A DNA stretch of 36,315 nt from contig JADJVV010000029.1 in NCBI GenBank assembly GCA_016710435.1, positions 1 through 36,315 of the forward strand, given 5' to 3'. Positions 30,845 to 36,315 of the stretch are shown here, in pieces (the stretch's first letter is position 1; the number at the start of each line of letters is the position of its first letter). The notes under the pieces were generated by a model. The model did not search any database. It saw only the letters and a list, made by a program, of their open reading frames with translations, and was not told the origin of the DNA. The position numbers and the translations under genes are program-made. Source of the stretch: Hyphomicrobiales bacterium. Its GTDB lineage: Bacteria > Pseudomonadota > Alphaproteobacteria > Rhizobiales > Aestuariivirgaceae.

Positions 30845-31248
30845 CCTTGGTGGTTGGTTTGCATCAGGCGCACCTGCAGGGCCGCGATGTGCTGGCGGGC
30901 CACGGCTTGGGCGTGGGGCAGGTAATCGATCTCGGCCTGCACGCGCTGTTCGTGCTCGATCAGGAACTGCAGGCTCTTGTGCGCGCTGCGGATCAGGGCG
31001 CGCAGATACCAGCCATGTGCGGCGCCGGTGATGCGCCGCCAGATGGGCGTGCGGGTGCGGGTGATGGCGGCCAGGGTGCACAGGTGGCCGGCATCGCAGG
31101 GGGTCATGTAGTGCACCAGCAGGGCGGCGCCGATGATGCCCAGCACGATGGCCAGCACGACGTGCGCGGCTGCCTCGGCGCGGGCGCTGCGGTGGGCGTT
31201 GGCGCGGTTAATGGCGCGGGCAACGTCGTCAGTCTCTGCGGGGGTCAT
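30841..31248 (-). CDS. Early membrane protein
   Basis: 135 residues with one clear membrane segment (AHVVLAIVLGIIGAALLVHYM, near residues 28-48) and a C-terminal helical, basic domain with possible coiled coil (SLQFLIEHEQRVQAEIDYLPHAQAVARQHIAALQVRL). Start at ATG 31248 overlaps the 3' end of the preceding gene. Function unknown. Confidence 0.7.
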   Translation of the reverse strand: MTPAETDDVARAINRANAHRSARAEAAAHVVLAIVLGIIGAALLVHYMTPCDAGHLCTLAAITRTRTPIWRRITGAAHGWYLRALIRSAHKSLQFLIEHEQRVQAEIDYLPHAQAVARQHIAALQVRLMQTNHQG

Positions 31249-31450
31249 TGGCGTATTGCTCCTGGGTGGCGTGGTCCAGCAATTTGCGGGGGGTGATCTC
31301 GCGGCCGCGGTAGATGACGACCAACATGCCGTCACGGCCGCAGGCGGGCAGCAGGCTGGCGAACACGCGGCGCGCGGTGCGGGCGTTGGGGCAGTCATGC
31401 GCCGCGGCCAGGTGGCGCAGCGGGCGCTGCAGCTCGATGCGGTAGATCAT
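31229..31450 (-). CDS. Small early protein, unknown
   Basis: 73 residues (MIYRIELQRPLRHLAAAHDCPNARTARRVFASLLPACGRDGMLVVIYRGREITPRKLL...). ATG overlaps the preceding stop (ATGA). The sequence has a mixed alpha/beta look; family not recognised. Confidence 0.7.
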   Translation of the reverse strand: MIYRIELQRPLRHLAAAHDCPNARTARRVFASLLPACGRDGMLVVIYRGREITPRKLLDHATQEQYANDPRRD

Positions 31451-31710
31451 GCGCGGTCACCCAGCCGAACAGCCAGGTCCCACTGGGCCCAGCCGCTGTC
31501 GGGGTCAAGCTCCACCGCTTCGATCAGCGGGGTGCGTTGCAGCCCGGCAGGCAGCAGCGTCAGATCGGGCAGATCGGGCAGGAGGGCGGTGGCTTCGGGC
31601 CAGCGCATGTAGCGCCCGCTGGCCAGGTCACGCGCCTGGGCTTCGATGCGGGCGGCCTGGTCGGCCGGCAGTGCGGGCAGGCCTAGGGCTTGGCGGGTGG
31701 TGGGGGTCAT
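31447..31710 (-). CDS. First gene of the leftward early operon, unknown
   Basis: 87 residues (MTPTTRQALGLPALPADQAARIEAQARDLASGRYMRWPEATALLPDLP...). RBS GGAG 9-12 bases before the ATG at 31710. It heads a chain of overlapping genes that runs to 29561 and continues in the same direction through the cassettes. Operator site 1 lies 33 bases upstream. Confidence 0.75.
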   Translation of the reverse strand: MTPTTRQALGLPALPADQAARIEAQARDLASGRYMRWPEATALLPDLPDLTLLPAGLQRTPLIEAVELDPDSGWAQWDLAVRLGDRA

Positions 31711-31742
31711 GCTGTGCGCTCCGTCTTTGGTTGACGGGGCGA

Positions 31743-31762
31743 ATGATGCGCCAACGCATCAA
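31743..31762. promoter_or_regulatory. Repressor operator site 1, leftward early promoter region
   Basis: Palindrome ATGATGCG-CCAA-CGCATCAA. It lies between the divergent starts at 31710 (-) and 31831 (+). A TTGACA on the minus strand at 31772-31767 is close by and could be a -35 box, although no good -10 follows. The same half-sites recur at 32458-32477 between repressor and cro, so this is the counterpart of a lambda OL-type operator. Confidence 0.72.
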
Positions 31763-31830
31763 CGGGTGTCAATACCCACACGCATTATTTTTTGCAGGCC
31801 GGCGCTTAGCCTGTGGCCTGGAGGTGTGCG

Positions 31831-32085
31831 ATGGCTGAATTCGGGGCGGTGTTGACGTTGCTGGCGCTCGCGCTTTTGCTGGCGCTGGCCATAGCCTGGC
31901 TGCTGGTGCCTGTGATGCTGGCCGGGGTGCGAAGTGGGGTGCGTGAGCTGGTCAGCCAGCAGGCGCGCACCAACGAACTGCTGCAGGCCCTGCTGCATGG
32001 CAAGCAGGCTGCATCGCCACGGGCCGCCAGCCCGCCGGCGCCGCCGCGCGATACGCTGCTGGACCGGCGTTACCCGCCGCCCTGA
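31831..32085 (+). CDS. Small membrane protein next to the repressor
   Basis: 84 residues with an N-terminal hydrophobic region of about 30 residues (AVLTLLALALLLALAIAWLLVPVML) and a soluble tail that includes a short helix (ELVSQQARTNELLQALLHG). RBS GGAGG six to ten bases before ATG 31831. It points against the repressor gene and their ends overlap by 16 bases. Such genes beside immunity regions often give superinfection exclusion; that role is inferred from position only. Confidence 0.7.
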   Translation: MAEFGAVLTLLALALLLALAIAWLLVPVMLAGVRSGVRELVSQQARTNELLQALLHGKQAASPRAASPPAPPRDTLLDRRYPPP

Positions 32086-32459
32086 TCGGGCGCGTCGTCT
32101 TCGGCCAGGGCTTGGCCTACACGCAGAAAGCGGATCTGCTGCGCGGGGGTCATGCGTGACATGACGCGGGTTACCTCGCGCGTCGTGCCGCCGCTGCTAA
32201 GCGGTACTTCGCCCAGCAGTTCGCTGACGGTGACGCCCAGCGTTTGCGCCAGCGCCATGAAGCTGGCCACTTCCATCGTTTCACTGGTGCCGGCCAGGTA
32301 GCGCTGCAGCGTGGGCTGCTGGATGCCGGCGGCAATGGCCAGCGCCCGCACGCTGCGGTAGCCCTGCGCGGTGCGCAGTGCTTCGATGATCTGGCGCGGG
32401 TCGCCGGGTGGGCGTTTGTAATGCACGGCCGCATTGTGGACAGGGGGGCTTGCGTTCAT
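32070..32459 (-). CDS. Phage repressor, HTH only (CI-like)
   Basis: 129 residues with an XRE-type helix-turn-helix in the middle (YRSVRALAIAAGIQQPTLQRYLAGTSETMEVASFMALAQTLGVTVSELLGE). There is no S24 self-cleavage domain, so induction must work differently from lambda CI. The start at 32459 is next to operator site 2, with no Shine-Dalgarno sequence, suggesting a leaderless message. It faces cro divergently with 26 bases between. Confidence 0.82.
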   Translation of the reverse strand: MNASPPVHNAAVHYKRPPGDPRQIIEALRTAQGYRSVRALAIAAGIQQPTLQRYLAGTSETMEVASFMALAQTLGVTVSELLGEVPLSSGGTTREVTRVMSRMTPAQQIRFLRVGQALAEDDAPDQGGG

Positions 32460-32477
32460 GATGCGTTCGCGTATCAT
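32450..32477 (+). promoter_or_regulatory. Rightward early promoter with operator site 2
   Basis: TTGCGT at 32450-32455, 16-base spacer, TATCAT at 32472-32477. The palindrome ATGATGCG-TTCG-CGTATCAT (32458-32477) covers spacer and -10. Transcription would start about at the cro ATG (32486). Binding of repressor here would block this promoter directly. Confidence 0.72.
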
Positions 32478-32485
32478 TGCGGCCT

Positions 32486-32722
32486 ATGCTCCAAGGTATC
32501 GACTTCACCAGCCTGGCACGCCGCGCACTTGGCGCGGGCATGACCACGGCAGAGCTGGGCAGGCAGATCGGGTTGTCTCAGCCCAGTGTTTCGCGGCTGG
32601 CTACGGGCAAGACCAAGAGCGTGTCCGCCGATGTGGGCATGCGCTTGATTGCGCTGGTGGGCGGATCGGTGAATGTGCCGGTGCCCACAGGCCAGGGTAC
32701 GACCGCAGACCATGCCGGCTGA
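32486..32722 (+). CDS. Cro-like HTH regulator
   Basis: 78 residues with a helix-turn-helix (MTTAELGRQIGLSQPSVSRLATGKTKSVSADVGMRLIALVGG). The ATG at 32486 lies eight bases after the predicted -10 box, so the mRNA would be leaderless, and no RBS is visible. Divergent from the repressor, as cro is. Confidence 0.82.
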   Translation: MLQGIDFTSLARRALGAGMTTAELGRQIGLSQPSVSRLATGKTKSVSADVGMRLIALVGGSVNVPVPTGQGTTADHAG

Positions 32723-32790
32723 CCTCATCACAGCTTCCCCCTCTGGCGGCAGCGATGCCGTGCACGCGCAGGCCTCATGGCTTGTTACCT

Positions 32791-32850
32791 CCGCAACCCG
32801 CCGGGTGCCGCGATGGCGCCGGGCACGGCTGGGCGGGTGCGGGGTTTTTT
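32791..32850 (+). terminator. Terminator or attenuator after cro
   Basis: Long GC-rich stem (CCGCAACCCGCC at 32791-32802 against GGCGGGTGCGG at 32832-32842, with an inner GTGCC/GGCAC helix) followed by TTTTTT at 32845-32850. It would stop rightward transcription before the replication genes unless antitermination occurs. The 150 bases between cro and 32873 hold no convincing gene. Confidence 0.75.
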
Positions 32851-32872
32851 CTTCTGACGCACGCCGCACCCC

Positions 32873-33088
32873 ATGACGATCGAACGCAAAGACCTGCGCC
32901 TGAAGCTGGACGCGGATGACCACGCCGGCCTGCAGCTGTTGGCTGAGGCCGATGAGGTGGACTTGAGCGAATGGGCCGAGAGGCTGCTCAAGCGTGAGAT
33001 CAGGCGCCGCGTGCATGCGGCGATGGTGCTGGCAAGCAAGGCGCAGCGCTTGGGAATTGCCGGGAATGCGATACCGGGCGACCGCTGA
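32873..33088 (+). CDS. Small basic early protein
   Basis: 71 residues (MTIERKDLRLKLDADDHAGLQLLAEADEVDLSEWAERLLKREIRRRVHAAMVL...). The strand-helix-helix order, with LRLKLDADDHAGLQLLAEADEVDLSEWAERLLKREI, fits a ribbon-helix-helix DNA-binding protein. First gene after the attenuator. Confidence 0.72.
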   Translation: MTIERKDLRLKLDADDHAGLQLLAEADEVDLSEWAERLLKREIRRRVHAAMVLASKAQRLGIAGNAIPGDR

Positions 33089-33107
33089 ACTTCGGGAGGA
33101 TCAGGGA

Positions 33108-33410
33108 ATGCGTCCACGCGGTGAGATCAGGGTCGCCTTGGTGCGGGCCTTTGACCAGGGACCAGCGACTGTCAACGTGGCCGCGCAGCGTGCCTGCGTG
33201 GGGCATGCCGCGGCCCGCTACACCGCCAGCCGCATGGTGGCCGATGGTGAGCTGGTGGTGCTGCAGCCTGGCAAGCCCGCGCTGCTGGCCGTGCCGCAGG
33301 GCGCCCGTGCGGTGCCTGGCTTCAGCTACGCCAGCAGCGGCGATGGGCTGAACGTGGTGCATGCGCTGGATTTGCTGGACGGAGCCTGGCGCGGGGGTGG
33401 TATGCGGTAG
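33108..33410 (+). CDS. Small winged-helix protein of the rightward operon
   Basis: 100 residues, ATG 33108 with GGAGG ten bases upstream. IRVALVRAFDQGPATVNVAAQRACVGHAAARYTASRMVADGELVVLQPGKPALLAVP reads as a helix-turn-helix with a wing. Probably DNA-binding; role unknown. Confidence 0.72.
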   Translation: MRPRGEIRVALVRAFDQGPATVNVAAQRACVGHAAARYTASRMVADGELVVLQPGKPALLAVPQGARAVPGFSYASSGDGLNVVHALDLLDGAWRGGGMR

Positions 33411-33677
33411 CCGCGCAGGTCAGCGCCTTTGCTGGTTGGGTAGCCCCTTGAAAACGGGCGAGACGGCGGCGGCAAAGGCAAGTGGGGGCACCGAAGGAAG
33501 TGGTGAAATGCCCCAGCGCCGGCACCAAGCAGCGCGCCACGCAAAGGCTTGGGAGGGTCTGCGGCTCCGCATAGGCAGGGTTCACGGGCTTCGGTTGTCT
33601 TGGCTGCCATGCCGGGATGGCCGAGGGCCGCCCACCACAGGCATGGATTCATCGGATTCATTGGAGGTTTTCAGGTC
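33411..33677. other. Non-coding gap upstream of the replication genes
   Basis: 267 bases without an RBS-supported gene. Contains a short direct repeat (GGATTCAT at about 33653 and again one base later), then the RBS GGAGG for the next gene. A frame open from 33361 is judged a shadow. Replication origins often lie near such gaps, but I see no clear iteron array. Confidence 0.4.
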
Positions 33678-34178
33678 ATGGCAGTGACTCAACTCAAGCT
33701 GGTTCAGGACAAAGCACCAGATCCCAACATCACCACAGATCCCACGCGCGTGGTGTTCGATCGCTGGGTGTTCATGTTCGGCCTGCACCAGCGCCGCACA
33801 AAACTGGACGCGCTGCGGCGGCAGGTCATCAACGCCGCGCTGGCGCTGTATGACCAGGATCTGGAGACGATCCTGCTGGCGGTGGACGGCATGGCCGCTG
33901 CGCCGCTGGCCGACAAGCCCGAAAGCATGCGCGAGGCGATGCGCGAGATTGACTGGTTCTTGGGCAACGCCAAGCGCATCGAGCAGTGTCTGCGCTGGAA
34001 TGACCGGCTACGCCTGCAGCTGGAGCGTGAACAGGCCGCTGCAGATGCGCCGCAGGATGACGGGCCATCAAGGCCAGAGCCAACACCCGAGCAGGTGGCC
34101 GCCCAGCGCGAGGCGCTGCGCCAGATGGCGGCGCGCATGGCCGGGCGCGATATGGCGCGGGGTGCCGCCCATGGTTGA
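33678..34178 (+). CDS. Replication-region protein, unknown
   Basis: 166 residues, ATG at 33678 with GGAGG ten bases upstream; a longer frame has no such support. It has a helical core (TRVVFDRWVFMFGLHQRRTKLDALRRQVINAALALYDQDLETILLAVDGMAAAPLADKPESMREAMREIDWFLGNAKRIEQCLRW) and a Pro/Gln-rich tail. It ends eight bases inside the DnaB gene, so a replication initiator or helicase-loader role is plausible by position. Confidence 0.72.
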   Translation: MAVTQLKLVQDKAPDPNITTDPTRVVFDRWVFMFGLHQRRTKLDALRRQVINAALALYDQDLETILLAVDGMAAAPLADKPESMREAMREIDWFLGNAKRIEQCLRWNDRLRLQLEREQAAADAPQDDGPSRPEPTPEQVAAQREALRQMAARMAGRDMARGAAHG

Positions 34179-35532
34179 AGCGCTGGAGCAGGCGCTCACG
34201 CCGCCGCACAGTATCGAGGCCGAGCAAAGCGTGCTGGGCGCCATGCTGATGGACAACGCGGTTCAGCCCGACGTGGCCGCGCTGATCAAGGAAGCCGACT
34301 TCTACAGTGCCGAGCATCGCATCATCTACCGGGCCATCAGCGACCTGGTGGCGGCCAACAAGCCGGCGGATGTGATCACGGTGTTTGAGGTGGTGCGTGA
34401 CAGACTGGACGCCACACAGGAATCACCGCTGGTTTACCTGAACGCCTTAGCGGTATCCGTGGCCAGCCCGCGTGCAGGCCCGACGTATGCCGGCATCGTG
34501 GCCGAGAGAGCGCAGCGGCGCACGCTGATGGCCATCGGGCAGGACTTGGCCGACCGTGCCATGCGGATGACCGAGCAGGCCGCGCCGGTGGCCGGCATGG
34601 TGGATGCCGCGGTGACGGCGCTGCTGGGCCTGCAGGAAAACACCGCCGGCACCGAGCCTGTGGACTTGCCGGCGTTTCTGGTGCCGTGGATGGATGACCT
34701 GCAGGAGCGTGCCGAGGGGCGCAACATGCCATTCGCCACCGGGCTGGCCGATGTGGACCGGCTGACGGGTGGCGGTGGGCGCCGCGGTGAGCTGTGGGTG
34801 ATCGGTGCCAGGCCCAGCATGGGCAAGACGGCGTTTGTGCTGCAGCTGTGCCGATTCATGGGCGTGGCGCACCAGGTGCTGCTGCTGAGCCAGGAAGACA
34901 GCCTGCTATCCAGTACGGCGCGTTTTGTGGCGGCGGCCGGGCGCGTGAATCTGGCCGACCTGCGCAACCCGCAGGCGGCGCCGGGCAGCATGTGGGCGGG
35001 CGTGACCGATGGCGTGGCCGACCTGCAGGCGCTGAATGTGGCGATGGATGATCAGACCGGGCTGAACCTGGCCGATGTGCGGCGCAAGGCGCAGCAGGTT
35101 AAGCGCAAGCACGGGCGGCTTGACTTGCTGGTGGTGGACTACCTGCAGTTGATGGACGACGACGGGCCGAATCGCAACATCAGCCTGGGCTATCTGGCCA
35201 ACGGGCTGAAGCGCTTCGCTAAGCAGTACGGGTGCTGGGTGGTGCTGCTGAGCCAGCTCAACCGAGAAGCGGACAAGCGCACCGGGCCGCCGCAGATGAG
35301 CGACCTGCGGGACAGTGGCGACATCGAAGGCGCGGCTGACCTGATCGGCCTGCTGTACCGAGAGCACATGCGCAAGCCGACGCCAGAGAACAAGCACTTT
35401 GCCGAGCTGCATGTGTGCAAGCAGAAGAACGGGCCGACCGACACGGTGCGGCTGTACTTCGACGGGCAGTACCAGCAGTTCGGCAACTGGGAAGGGCCGG
35501 CACCGCGGCGTGGCTCGATAGGGGGTGAGTGA
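34171..35532 (+). CDS. Replicative DnaB-type helicase
   Basis: 453 residues, normal DnaB length. The N-terminal DnaB domain opens PPHSIEAEQSVLGAMLMDN. Walker A is GARPSMGKT (residues 212-220) and Walker B is LLVVDYLQLM (319-328); the conserved LSQLNREADKR and DLRDSGDIEGAADLI motifs follow. Unwinds DNA at the phage replication fork. Start at 34171 overlaps the preceding gene. Confidence 0.95.
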   Translation: MVEALEQALTPPHSIEAEQSVLGAMLMDNAVQPDVAALIKEADFYSAEHRIIYRAISDLVAANKPADVITVFEVVRDRLDATQESPLVYLNALAVSVASPRAGPTYAGIVAERAQRRTLMAIGQDLADRAMRMTEQAAPVAGMVDAAVTALLGLQENTAGTEPVDLPAFLVPWMDDLQERAEGRNMPFATGLADVDRLTGGGGRRGELWVIGARPSMGKTAFVLQLCRFMGVAHQVLLLSQEDSLLSSTARFVAAAGRVNLADLRNPQAAPGSMWAGVTDGVADLQALNVAMDDQTGLNLADVRRKAQQVKRKHGRLDLLVVDYLQLMDDDGPNRNISLGYLANGLKRFAKQYGCWVVLLSQLNREADKRTGPPQMSDLRDSGDIEGAADLIGLLYREHMRKPTPENKHFAELHVCKQKNGPTDTVRLYFDGQYQQFGNWEGPAPRRGSIGGE

Positions 35533-35891
35533 TGGCGCGAGATCAGGCAATCGAGGCGCGGCTGCTGCGCTGGGCTGAATTCTGGAAGACGGGCGATGGG
35601 TCAGGCTATCCAGTGAAGTGCACGCTGCACGAGGACTGGAGCCCGCCATCCCCAGGCATGACGCCCACCATGAAGCTGGCACCCGTCAACGACGCCAAGC
35701 AGACGCACCGCATGGTCAGCCGGCTGAGCGAACGCATGCAGGCCACGCTGGTGGCGGTGTACGTGCGGCGCATGTCACCCGTTGAGGCAGGGCAGGCGCT
35801 TGGGTGCGAGGCTGGCACCGTTGGTGCGCGGGTTGAGGCTGCGCACAGGGCGCTGATGGGCATGCTGGTGGAGTTTTGCAACATCGGGTGA
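35532..35891 (+). CDS. Probable late-gene regulator with sigma-4-like HTH
   Basis: 119 residues; ATG overlaps the helicase stop (TGATG). The C-terminal half (MVSRLSERMQATLVAVYVRRMSPVEAGQALGCEAGTVGARVEAAHRALMGML) is a helix-turn-helix like sigma-70 region 4, as in phage antiterminator-Q-like and late regulators. A candidate promoter and a terminator follow directly before the late genes, supporting a Q-type role (inference). Confidence 0.7.
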   Translation: MARDQAIEARLLRWAEFWKTGDGSGYPVKCTLHEDWSPPSPGMTPTMKLAPVNDAKQTHRMVSRLSERMQATLVAVYVRRMSPVEAGQALGCEAGTVGARVEAAHRALMGMLVEFCNIG

Positions 35892-35903
35892 AGGCGTTAC
35901 ATT
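35876..35903 (+). promoter_or_regulatory. Candidate late promoter
   Basis: TTGCAA at 35876-35881, 16 bases, TACATT at 35898-35903, overlapping the end of the regulator gene. Transcription would begin near 35910 and meet the terminator at 35942 within about 60 bases, the layout of lambda pR'-tR'. Confidence 0.5.
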
Positions 35904-35941
35904 GGCGCAACCTGGACGGAGCTGCCACCCCGTACCAGACC

Positions 35942-35974
35942 AAGCCCCGCCGGAGCAGTCCGCGCGGGGCTTTT
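35942..35974 (+). terminator. Terminator ahead of the late operon
   Basis: AAGCCCCGC at 35942-35950 pairs perfectly with GCGGGGCTT at 35964-35972, followed by TT. It lies between the regulator and the HNH gene, at the point where Q-type antitermination would act. Confidence 0.7.
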
Positions 35975-35981
35975 GCTTGCC

Positions 35982-36315
35982 ATGTCCGAACACCGCCACC
36001 TCTACAACACCGCCGCATGGAAGCGTGCCCGCGCCGTGCAGCTGCGTGCGCACCCGCTGTGCCGCATGCACCTGGAGCTGGGGCAGACGGTGGTGGCCAC
36101 GGTGGTGGATCACATCACGGCCCACCGTGGTGATCGTGTGCTGTTCACCGATCGAGACAACCTGCAAAGCCTGTGCAAGCCATGCCATGACGGCCACAAG
36201 CAAGCCCAGGAGCACAGCCCAGGCGGTTTGGTGCGAGGCGCTGGCCTGACAGGCACGCCGCTCGATCGTGCACACCCATGGCATCAGCCAACCCGTGGGG
36301 GGGTTGAAAACTCAA
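35982..36315 (+). CDS. HNH endonuclease next to terminase (runs off the window)
   Basis: 111 codons in the window, about 121 residues if continued at base 1. HNH layout: AAWKRARAVQLRAHPLCRMHLELGQTVVATVVDHITAHRGDRVLFTDRDNLQSLCKPCHDGHKQA, with the DHI histidine, the central Asn and the final CHDGHK. In HK97-type phages this enzyme works with the terminase in cutting at cos. Its 3' end is missing from the linear window but found at bases 1-32. Confidence 0.92.
   Translation, partial: MSEHRHLYNTAAWKRARAVQLRAHPLCRMHLELGQTVVATVVDHITAHRGDRVLFTDRDNLQSLCKPCHDGHKQAQEHSPGGLVRGAGLTGTPLDRAHPWHQPTRGGVENS

Noticed and set aside
32712..32876. Small plus-strand gene after cro
   Set aside because: Lies over the attenuator stem, has no RBS and shows a composition set by the hairpin.

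Overview
The window reads as a complete genome of a temperate, HK97-like siphophage of a high-GC betaproteobacterium, most likely a member of the Burkholderiales. The genome is circularly permuted and carries its own integron. The taxonomic guess rests on the strongly GC-rich codon use, the phiE125 gp8/DUF2163/DUF2460 type head-tail genes and the integron attC sequence type; no host gene is present to confirm it. Completeness rests on the ends. The last reading frame (HNH endonuclease, from 35982) runs off base 36315. If base 36315 is joined to base 1, it stops at 30-32 in an ATGA overlap with the terminase small-subunit start at 29.

Layout. Bases 29-22417 (+) are the late operon: terminase, portal, prohead protease and capsid; then two extra genes (a glycerophosphodiesterase-like protein and a membrane protein); then head-tail connectors, tail tube, tail chaperones with a -1 frameshift, tape measure, tail tip, lectin-like fibre candidates, and a lysis gene that fuses a GH19-type endolysin to a holin. 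Bases 22418-22635 are the phage attachment site: a tRNA 3' end flanked by repeated arm-type sites. Bases 22636-23875 (-) hold the phage integrase and a DUF4224 excisionase-like gene.

Bases 23872-29558 hold an integron: an intI gene (-), attI, and an array of about seven cassettes bounded by attC sites. Phage genes lie on both sides. The intI stop codon overlaps the start of the DUF4224 gene, so integron integrase, excisionase-like protein and phage integrase form one coupled operon. All recognisable cassette genes lie on the minus strand. The attC sites, judged by their unpaired base in L'', run on the plus strand. The cassette genes are therefore back to front relative to normal cassettes, but point the same way as the phage leftward early operon that runs into them.

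Bases 29561-31710 (-) are a tightly overlapping operon of small early genes. Bases 31711-32850 are the immunity region: a divergent membrane protein, a short repressor, a leaderless cro-like gene, and two copies of the palindrome ATGATGCG-N4-CGYATCAT, one at each early promoter region. Bases 32873-35891 (+) carry small DNA-binding proteins, a DnaB-type helicase and a late regulator with a sigma-4-like HTH. A candidate late promoter and terminator follow, then the HNH gene.

Interpretation: the leftward early transcript appears to supply expression for cassettes stored in the integron, and IntI is wired into the phage lysogeny module. This would make the integron a phage-owned platform for swapping accessory genes. 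That last step is inference; gene order, overlaps and attC sites are read directly.
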